DNA from: Lachnospiraceae bacterium
GTDB lineage: Bacteria; Bacillota; Clostridia; Lachnospirales; Lachnospiraceae
DNA length: 34,863 bases
Assembly: GCA_021205755.1 (NCBI GenBank)
Contig: JAJPWX010000072.1
Span: forward strand, 1-34,863
Direction of reading: 5' to 3'
The position numbers and the translations under genes were made by a program. The notes beneath the pieces were generated by a model. The model did no database searches. It had not been told where the DNA came from and was given only the letters and a program-made list of their open reading frames with translations. Each line of letters begins with the position of its first letter. The first letter of the stretch is position 1. Below, piece by piece: positions 31,017 through 34,863 of this stretch.

Positions 31017-32213
31017 TTATAGTCCAACCGCCCTGAATGCCTGATCCAGATCGTCTATAATATCTTCTGATGACTCAAGTCCAACACTAAACCGAATAAA
31101 TCCCTTTCTGAACTTTTCCGGATATAGCAGAATTCGCTCATCATAGCTCGGCTGCGGGAAAATCAGGCTTTCATCATGCCCCAGCGAAACGGCAAAGGTA
31201 ATCACCTTCAGCCTCGCGCAGAACTGTTCGACTGTTTTATCGTCCGCATTTACGCCAAAAGAAATCACGCCTCCGAATCCGTTTTTCATTTGCCGTCTGG
31301 CCAGCTCGTGCCCCGGATTGCCGGGAAGTCCCGGATAAGAAACGAACGTGATGTTTTCCCGCTGCTCCAGCCACTCGGCAATCTGCTGTGCGGAGTGGTT
31401 AATCCGCTCCATACGCAGGGGGAACGTGACGGATCCGCGGAAAATCTGCCACGCGTTGAACGGGCTGATCACTGCCCCGACATTCACCTGCGCTTCATAG
31501 CGAATGCGATCCATGGTTTCCAGATCATTCGAGATAATCGCTCCTCCCTGTGCGTCACCATGGCCGTTGATAAACTTTGTAAGCGCGTCTACCACAAAAT
31601 CTGCCCCAAGTTCCAACGGCTTTTGATTCAGAGGGGACGCAAAGGTATTATCAACTGACAGAATTGCGCCATTTTCGTGAGCAAGCTTCGCAACCGCCGC
31701 TATATCTGTCACCCCTACGGTTGGATTGTCCGGCGTCTCGATATGAACCAGCTTTGTCCCAGGAGTGATCGCTCTTTTTACCGCCTCCAGGTCTGTCATG
31801 TCCACCATGACCGTTTCCACACCGAATTTTTTATTGAACAGCTCATGGAACATCCGGTAGACAGCCATATAACTGACATTTGGATACACGACACGGTCTC
31901 CTGATTTCAGAAGCGTCCAGAACAGCGCGTGAAGTGCCCCGACTCCGCTTGCCAGCACGATCGCATCATCTGCATTGTACAAAGCCGCGATTTTTTCCTC
32001 AAGCCAGTGCTGGTTTGCATTTCCGTTTCTGGAATACATCAAAAGATCTGTAGAGGAATAATTGACCTGTGAAAGGTCATCCGGCAGCCTGTAGCTGTTC
32101 GTCATGTGCAAAGGTCTGCGGACAGCACCGGTTCCCTCGTCGTAATCCGTTCCGGTGTGTATGGCCTGCGTGGAAATATCGTACCCTCTGAATCTGTTCT
32201 CTTTTTTAGCCAT
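31017..32213 (-). CDS. Cys/Met-metabolism PLP enzyme (gamma-synthase/lyase family)
   Basis: A 398-residue trans-sulfuration-family enzyme. The PLP lysine is Lys213 in DALTKFINGHGD, Tyr115 in NVSYMAVY is the PLP-stacking residue, and YSR (60-62) is the phosphate-binding pair. The usual RxGNPT stretch reads RNGNANQ, and the flanking sequence is not typical of the best-known cystathionine gamma-synthases. Cystathionine gamma-lyase, gamma-synthase or methionine gamma-lyase are all possible and cannot be separated here. AGGAGG lies 7 nt before the ATG. A terminator hairpin separates it from the metY gene upstream, so it may have its own promoter or depend on readthrough. Confidence 0.82.
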   Translation of the reverse strand: MAKKENRFRGYDISTQAIHTGTDYDEGTGAVRRPLHMTNSYRLPDDLSQVNYSSTDLLMYSRNGNANQHWLEEKIAALYNADDAIVLASGVGALHALFWTLLKSGDRVVYPNVSYMAVYRMFHELFNKKFGVETVMVDMTDLEAVKRAITPGTKLVHIETPDNPTVGVTDIAAVAKLAHENGAILSVDNTFASPLNQKPLELGADFVVDALTKFINGHGDAQGGAIISNDLETMDRIRYEAQVNVGAVISPFNAWQIFRGSVTFPLRMERINHSAQQIAEWLEQRENITFVSYPGLPGNPGHELARRQMKNGFGGVISFGVNADDKTVEQFCARLKVITFAVSLGHDESLIFPQPSYDERILLYPEKFRKGFIRFSVGLESSEDIIDDLDQAFRAVGL

Positions 32214-32232
32214 TTTGGAACCTCCTGCTGTT

Positions 32233-32370
32233 TTAAATCCCGAATATCCGTATCTGATCGTAGTCCTCCAGTGAATCCAGCCGATAATATTCCGTCAGCG
32301 CACTTTTTAGTTCAAACGGCAGCGCGTCGTAAGGTGTATCTCCGATTTCAGAAAAAAGACTCTCAAACAC
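32233..32370 (-). CDS. Possible small ORF between two PLP genes (45 codons, GTG start)
   Basis: An open frame of 45 residues ending in LDSLEDYDQIRIFGI, then TAA 19 bp before the next start codon. The sequence is acidic, with a plausible helix (ALPFELKSALTEYY). GTG 32370 lacks a clear ribosome site; an in-frame TTG at 32403 would give 56 residues. The frame runs through the terminator hairpin at 32352-32383, which is odd for a translated gene. Not recognised. Confidence 0.3.
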   Translation of the reverse strand: MFESLFSEIGDTPYDALPFELKSALTEYYRLDSLEDYDQIRIFGI

Positions 32371-32383
32371 GGAATTTTGAGAG
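32352..32383 (-). terminator. Terminator after metY
   Basis: CTCTCAAA/TTTGAGAG (32360-32367, 32376-32383) is a perfect 8-bp stem with an 8-nt loop, followed on the minus strand by a T-rich tail TCTTTTTT. It lies 44 bp after the metY stop. Confidence 0.75.
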
Positions 32384-32427
32384 CCCTTTTCAGATATTTT
32401 CAAAGTTGTCCCGATGAACTTTTCCCC

Positions 32428-33711
32428 TTATTTCACCGCAGCAAATCCGTTCTCCAGGTCAGCGATAATATCATCAATATGCTCTGTTCCGATGGAAAGC
32501 CGGATTGTGTTCGGTTTTATTCCCTGATCCAACAGTTCCGACTCAGAGAGCTGGGAATGCGTCGTGGTCGCCGGATGGATCACCAGGCTCTTCACGTCCG
32601 CCACATTTGCCAGCAGGGAGAAAATCTTCAGGCTGTCAATAAACTTCCACGCTTCCTCCTGTCCGCCTTTGATCTCAAAGGTGAAAATGCTCGCTCCGCC
32701 ATTTGGGAAGTATTTCTGATACAGCTCATGGTCTGGGTGATCCGGCAGGGAAGGATGGTTGACCTTTTCGACCTGCGGATGTGCTGCCAGATATTCCACG
32801 ACCTTTTTCGTATTCTCCGCGTGCCTCTCCAACCGCAAAGACAGCGTCTCCACGCCCTGAAGAAGCAGGAACGCGTTAAATGGAGAGATCGTTGCTCCGG
32901 TATCCCGCAGGAGAATTGCGCGGATGTAGGTGACGAACGCCGCCGGTCCGGCTGCATCTACGAAGGATACTCCGTGATAACTGGGATTTGCCTCCGCGAT
33001 CGGGGCATACTTCCCGCTCGCTTTCCAGTCAAATTTTCCGGAATCTACGATGATTCCGCCGAGCGTCGTTCCATGGCCGCCGATAAACTTGGTCGCGGAA
33101 TGAACCACGATGTCCGCGCCGTGCTCAATCGGACGAATGAGATACGGGGTGCCAAAGGTATTGTCAATGACGAGCGGCAGGCCATGCTTATGGGCGATTG
33201 CGGCAATCGCGTCAATATCCGGGATATCACTGTTCGGGTTCCCCAGCGTTTCCAGATAGACCGCTTTCGTGTTCTCCTGAATGGCAGCCTCGACCTCATC
33301 CAGGTTATGCGCATCCACAAATGTAGTAGATATTCCATACTGTGGAAGTGTATGCGCCAGCAGATTATAGCTGCCGCCATAGATGGTTTTCTGCGCCACA
33401 ATGTGCTCACCCGCCTGAGCCAGGGCCTGAATGGTATAAGTAATCGCAGCAGCACCGCTTGCCAGCGCCAGAGCCGCGACGCCGCCCTCCAGAGCCGCCA
33501 GCCGCTTTTCCAGTACGTCCTGTGTGGAATTGGTCAGTCTGCCGTAAATGTTGCCAGCATCCGTCAAACCAAATCGGGCTGCGGCATGTTCGGAATTGTG
33601 GAATACATAGGAAGTCGTCTGATAAATCGGAACCGCTCTCGAATCAGTAGCCGGATCGGCCTGTTCCTGTCCAACGTGAAGCTGTAAAGTCTCAAATTTG
33701 TATTCGCTCAT
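32428..33711 (-). CDS. metY: O-acetylhomoserine aminocarboxypropyltransferase (sulfhydrylase)
   Basis: Makes homocysteine from O-acetylhomoserine and sulfide. The 427 residues match MetY throughout: FETLQLHVGQEQADPATDSRAVPIYQT (6-32), NIYGRLTNST (54-63), the PLP-stacking Tyr111 in YGGSYNL, the ETLGNPNSDIPDI stretch (154-166), Lys208 in HSATKFIGGHGTTLGG, and the C-terminal SLVIHPATTTHSQL. The start MSEYKF at 33711 has AGGAG 10 nt upstream; the open frame extends 11 codons further. It has its own sulfur box and a palindrome near the start of transcription. Confidence 0.95.
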   Translation of the reverse strand: MSEYKFETLQLHVGQEQADPATDSRAVPIYQTTSYVFHNSEHAAARFGLTDAGNIYGRLTNSTQDVLEKRLAALEGGVAALALASGAAAITYTIQALAQAGEHIVAQKTIYGGSYNLLAHTLPQYGISTTFVDAHNLDEVEAAIQENTKAVYLETLGNPNSDIPDIDAIAAIAHKHGLPLVIDNTFGTPYLIRPIEHGADIVVHSATKFIGGHGTTLGGIIVDSGKFDWKASGKYAPIAEANPSYHGVSFVDAAGPAAFVTYIRAILLRDTGATISPFNAFLLLQGVETLSLRLERHAENTKKVVEYLAAHPQVEKVNHPSLPDHPDHELYQKYFPNGGASIFTFEIKGGQEEAWKFIDSLKIFSLLANVADVKSLVIHPATTTHSQLSESELLDQGIKPNTIRLSIGTEHIDDIIADLENGFAAVK

Positions 33712-33783
33712 GATAATTAATCTCCTTTTCTGGTGCGCCTGCACCTTTACTGTTTAGCACCTGCATCCTTAATATCCTTTTTC

Positions 33784-33812
33784 ACATTACCTATTTATTC
33801 GATAGGTAATGT
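33784..33812 (-). promoter_or_regulatory. Perfect 11-bp inverted repeat in the metY 5' region
   Basis: ACATTACCTAT/ATAGGTAATGT (33784-33794, 33802-33812) with a 7-nt spacer, at about +9 to +37 of the predicted transcript. It can act as an operator or as an mRNA hairpin. Its core resembles the palindrome at 19901-19917. Confidence 0.6.
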
Positions 33813-33827
33813 ATGTTTATGTCAATT

Positions 33828-33897
33828 ATAATACAGCCAGATCCGGTTTTCGTCAAATTCAGGATTCCGATAACTGGTTATCAGTTTTTCCTATAGC
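33828..33897 (-). promoter_or_regulatory. Promoter C of metY with sulfur box
   Basis: TTGACG (33851-33856), a 17-bp spacer and TATTAT (33828-33833) on the minus strand. TTCCGATAACTGGTTATC (plus-strand reading, 33865-33882) lies 8 bp before the -35, and a third half-site CCTATAGC is at 33890-33897, 25 bp from the start of the first. It sits between two divergent genes. Confidence 0.7.
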
Positions 33898-33916
33898 AAA
33901 ATGTTCTTCCTTGACA

Positions 33917-33945
33917 TTGATTTATTTTTGTTCACAAAATATAAT
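33917..33945 (+). promoter_or_regulatory. Promoter of the nitrilase-family gene
   Basis: TTGATT (33917-33922), a 17-bp spacer and a perfect TATAAT (33940-33945), about 65 bp before the start codon. The sulfur box C ends 19 bp upstream of its -35, so the two divergent promoters may share control. Confidence 0.6.
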
Positions 33946-34009
33946 TTTCCTGTTCACCTGTGAATTTTACAGGCAATTAATCTTACAGAAACGAAATGTG
34001 GTGGATAAG

Positions 34010-34807
34010 ATGAAAATCGCTTTATTTCAAATGAAAATGTCCACGGATAAAGAGGACAATCTGAAGCACTGCTTACGCGCTTTGCAAAATGCAGCCCAAA
34101 ACAGCGCAGATTTGATTTTATATCCGGAATTGACACTTTTGCCGTTTTTTCCTCAATATAAAAAGCGGAATGCATTCGACTACTCTGTGAAAATGGATGC
34201 TGATGAGATCGTAAAATTTCAGAGCGCTTGTCAGGAAAACCATATTTACGCAGTTCCCAATTTTTATTATGAGGAAAACGGGCTTTGCTATGATGCGAGT
34301 TTTCTTGTTTCCCCATACGGAGAAATACAAGGCATCCAGAAGATGGTACATATCGCACAGGCAAATAATTTTTACGAACAGGATTATTATACGCCCTCGG
34401 ACAATGGCTTTTTCGTATTCCAGACTCCGTTTGGGAACATCGGGATTGTTGTCTGTTTTGACCGCCATTATCCGGAAAGCATCCGGACAGAAAAGTTAAA
34501 AGGGGCAGATTTAATACTGATTCCAACAGCAAATACGAAAGCCGAACCACTCTCGATGTTTGAATGGGAAATCCGTGTGCAGGCATATCAAAACTGCGTT
34601 CCGATTGTTATGTGTAACCGAACCGGCTTAGAAGGAAATATGGACTTTGCTGGCGAATCACTTGCCGTGGATTCCGATGGAAATGTTCTTGTAAAGTCAA
34701 ATGAAAGGGAACAGCTTGTTTATGTTGAGATTGATATAGAAAATGCTCGTCTAAGCGGCGACAGGCGTCCATATGTATGCCTGCGCAGGCCGGATTTGTA
34801 TGCTTGA
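34010..34807 (+). CDS. Nitrilase-superfamily amidase (carbon-nitrogen hydrolase)
   Basis: A 265-residue cytoplasmic hydrolase that cleaves a C-N bond of an amide or carbamoyl compound. The catalytic triad is visible: Glu40 in YPELTLLP, Lys111 in IQKMVH and Cys149 in IVVCFDRHYPE. GTPFGNIG-like QTPFGNIG (138-145) and the C-terminal GDRRPYVCLRRPDLY match N-carbamoylputrescine amidase and related enzymes, but the substrate is not certain. The open frame extends upstream, but ATG 34010 has GGTGG 5 nt before it and puts the fold at residue 1. Base composition is visibly more AT-rich than in the neighbouring genes, which could mean recent transfer. It is divergent from metY. Confidence 0.88.
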   Translation: MKIALFQMKMSTDKEDNLKHCLRALQNAAQNSADLILYPELTLLPFFPQYKKRNAFDYSVKMDADEIVKFQSACQENHIYAVPNFYYEENGLCYDASFLVSPYGEIQGIQKMVHIAQANNFYEQDYYTPSDNGFFVFQTPFGNIGIVVCFDRHYPESIRTEKLKGADLILIPTANTKAEPLSMFEWEIRVQAYQNCVPIVMCNRTGLEGNMDFAGESLAVDSDGNVLVKSNEREQLVYVEIDIENARLSGDRRPYVCLRRPDLYA

Positions 34808-34823
34808 ATATAAGTTTCCCAAT

Positions 34824-34861
34824 CTGCCGGACTATATAGTCCCGGCAGACTGAGGATTTTT
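34824..34861 (+). terminator. Terminator of the nitrilase-family gene
   Basis: CTGCCGG/CCGGCAG (34824-34830, 34842-34848) encloses the self-complementary ACTATATAGT, followed by a T-run at 34857-34861. It lies 16 bp after the stop codon. Confidence 0.75.
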
Positions 34862-34863
34862 CC

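Noticed and set aside
32377-33687. 436-codon plus-strand ORF
   Set aside because: Exactly antisense to metY, no ribosome site or domain; a mirror-frame artefact of GC-biased codons.
33712-33827. SAM or T-box riboswitch before metY
   Set aside because: The predicted leader is only about 110 nt and has one simple palindrome; no SAM-box or T-box conserved stretches were found.
33911-33945. TTGACA at 33911 as the nitrilase -35
   Set aside because: The spacer to TATAAT would be 23 bp; TTGATT at 33917 gives 17 bp.

Overview
The window looks like a chromosomal stretch from an anaerobic, spore-former-type Firmicute, most likely a Lachnospiraceae relative. The reasons are AGGAGG-type ribosome binding sites before nearly every gene, TTGACA/TATAAT-type promoters with 17-bp spacers, U-tailed hairpin terminators, middling GC, and gene families typical of gut Clostridia. 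No tRNA, rRNA, CRISPR array, transposase or phage gene was found.

Region 1 (1-6.6 kb): housekeeping genes. A partial phosphate-binding protein (PstS type) sits behind an array of PhoP-like TTTACA boxes. It is followed by a sugar nucleotidyltransferase-like gene, an Sfp-type phosphopantetheinyl transferase, an ABC-F ATPase divergent from it, and a MutS-related ATPase convergent with the ABC-F gene. A 450-bp gene-free stretch with four hairpins follows.

Region 2 (6.6-21.4 kb): a large sulfur locus, all on the minus strand. In transcription order it reads: sulfate-binding protein, CysT, CysW, CysA, AprA-like and AprB-like APS reductase, CysD, CysN, a small siroheme sulfite reductase (AsrC-like), a TusA-like protein, a thioredoxin, a ThiS/MoaD-like sulfur carrier, an E1-like ThiF/MoeB/HesA enzyme and a JAMM metalloprotease. 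A LysR regulator lies downstream and an O-acetylhomoserine sulfhydrylase (MetY-like) gene upstream. Read as a pathway, sulfate is imported, activated to APS, reduced to sulfite and then sulfide, and the sulfide is probably loaded on the carrier protein as a thiocarboxylate for homocysteine synthesis. This resembles the HcyS/HcyD/HcyF route known from Wolinella. The encoded carrier ends Gly-Gly-Gly-Cys, so the protease would have to trim it first.

Region 3 (21.5-30.8 kb): a raffinose/sucrose-type sugar locus on the minus strand. It has a lipoprotein binding protein, two permeases, an AraC regulator, a GH36 alpha-galactosidase, a DUF624 membrane protein and an amylosucrase-like GH13 enzyme. No transporter ATPase is encoded here.

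Region 4 (31.0-34.8 kb): two more Cys/Met-metabolism PLP enzymes (one a canonical MetY) on the minus strand, and a divergent nitrilase-superfamily gene on the plus strand.

The most striking non-coding signal is a shared promoter module before three sulfur transcription units (sulfate operon, metY-like gene at 20.0 kb, metY at 32.4 kb). It has three GATARC half-sites in a fixed arrangement, exactly 8 bp before a TTGACG -35 element. The sulfate operon also has a 14-residue leader ORF ending Cys-Asn-Cys, which suggests cysteine-sensing control.
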